A DNA stretch of 44,464 bases from Streptomyces sennicomposti (lineage in GTDB: Bacteria; Actinomycetota; Actinomycetes; Streptomycetales; Streptomycetaceae). Where the stretch lies: the NCBI RefSeq assembly GCF_019890635.1, contig NZ_JAIOAB010000062.1, positions 1-44,464 of the forward strand, written 5' to 3'. Positions 44,371-44,464 of this stretch are shown here, in pieces (the first letter of the stretch is position 1; the number at the start of each line of letters is the position of its first letter). Below the pieces are notes generated by a model that saw only the letters and a program-made list of their open reading frames with translations, was not told the DNA's origin and did no database searches. A program made the translations under genes and the position numbers.

Positions 44371-44464
44371 ATGCGCAGGAACAGACGAGCACCGCGCCGC
44401 ACGGACGCCGAGACGACGCGCGCGGCCCTCGGCGGCGTCCGCGCCGGTGAGGCCGATCCGCCGG
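44371..44464 (+). CDS. 5' end of a gene that runs off the window
   Basis: GGAGG six bases before an ATG at 44371 starts an open frame through the window edge. Only 31 codons are visible, encoding a basic start (MRRNRRAPRRTDAETTRAAL). The 21-bp gap to the previous stop suggests an operon. Product cannot be named. Confidence 0.5.
   Translation, partial: MRRNRRAPRRTDAETTRAALGGVRAGEADPP

Overview
The window is chromosomal DNA of a Streptomyces-type actinomycete. The support is very high G+C with strong GC3 bias, frequent GTG/TTG starts, long spurious antisense frames, a tmRNA tag ANTKRDSSQQAFALAA of actinomycete type, and a conserved block of smpB, S41 protease, ftsX, ftsE, prfB and two Ser/Thr kinases that I recall from Streptomyces coelicolor (smpB to pkaA). 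No phage, plasmid, insertion sequence or CRISPR array is visible.

Layout. 1-2449: a GNAT acetyltransferase gene sits between two large, inverted, repeat-rich arms built from ~70-bp GC-rich units. 2450-7331 (minus): a tightly overlapping three-gene cell-surface polysaccharide operon (membrane-anchored low-complexity protein, fused polysaccharide deacetylase/family-2 glycosyltransferase, acyltransferase-3 protein), resembling the locus described for hyphal aggregation and poly-N-acetylglucosamine production. 7482-9841: a divergent LysR regulator/MFS exporter pair. 9991-10914: a secreted FG-GAP-repeat protein with four 11-bp direct repeats upstream. 11230-17997: trans-translation and division block (ssrA, smpB, S41 protease, ftsX, ftsE, a 64-aa zinc-ribbon membrane protein on the other strand, a LAXTG sortase-substrate protein, prfB). 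18047-25623: two transmembrane Ser/Thr kinases and, divergently, a large FHA/FtsK-like ATPase whose promoter region has a RecA-NDp-like (DNA-damage) motif. 25620-30573: A-type DyP peroxidase whose 5' coding region contains an extraordinary poly-C tract, a membrane-anchored phosphoesterase, and a secretory lipase. 30935-37623: SpoIIE-type phosphatase/kinase, zinc-independent ribosomal proteins L33 and L36, a second GNAT, a long GAPDH and a PucR-type regulator.

37924-44464 is the most unusual part: a hemerythrin-like protein translationally coupled to an intact group-1h-type [NiFe]-hydrogenase small subunit with no large subunit anywhere in the window, two tiny proteins (68 and 48 aa), a membrane-fused sulfite-oxidase-like molybdenum enzyme, and a convergent SigK/RskA-type sigma/anti-sigma pair. 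The gene order suggests a redox or stress-responsive electron-transfer module at the membrane; this is inference.

Within the conserved block the genes cooperate in ribosome rescue (tmRNA plus SmpB), peptide release (RF2), septal peptidoglycan hydrolase control (FtsEX) and phospho-signalling (kinases plus an FHA reader). Strong GC hairpins separate most convergent units, and are listed. All functional calls come from reading motifs by eye; no searches were run.
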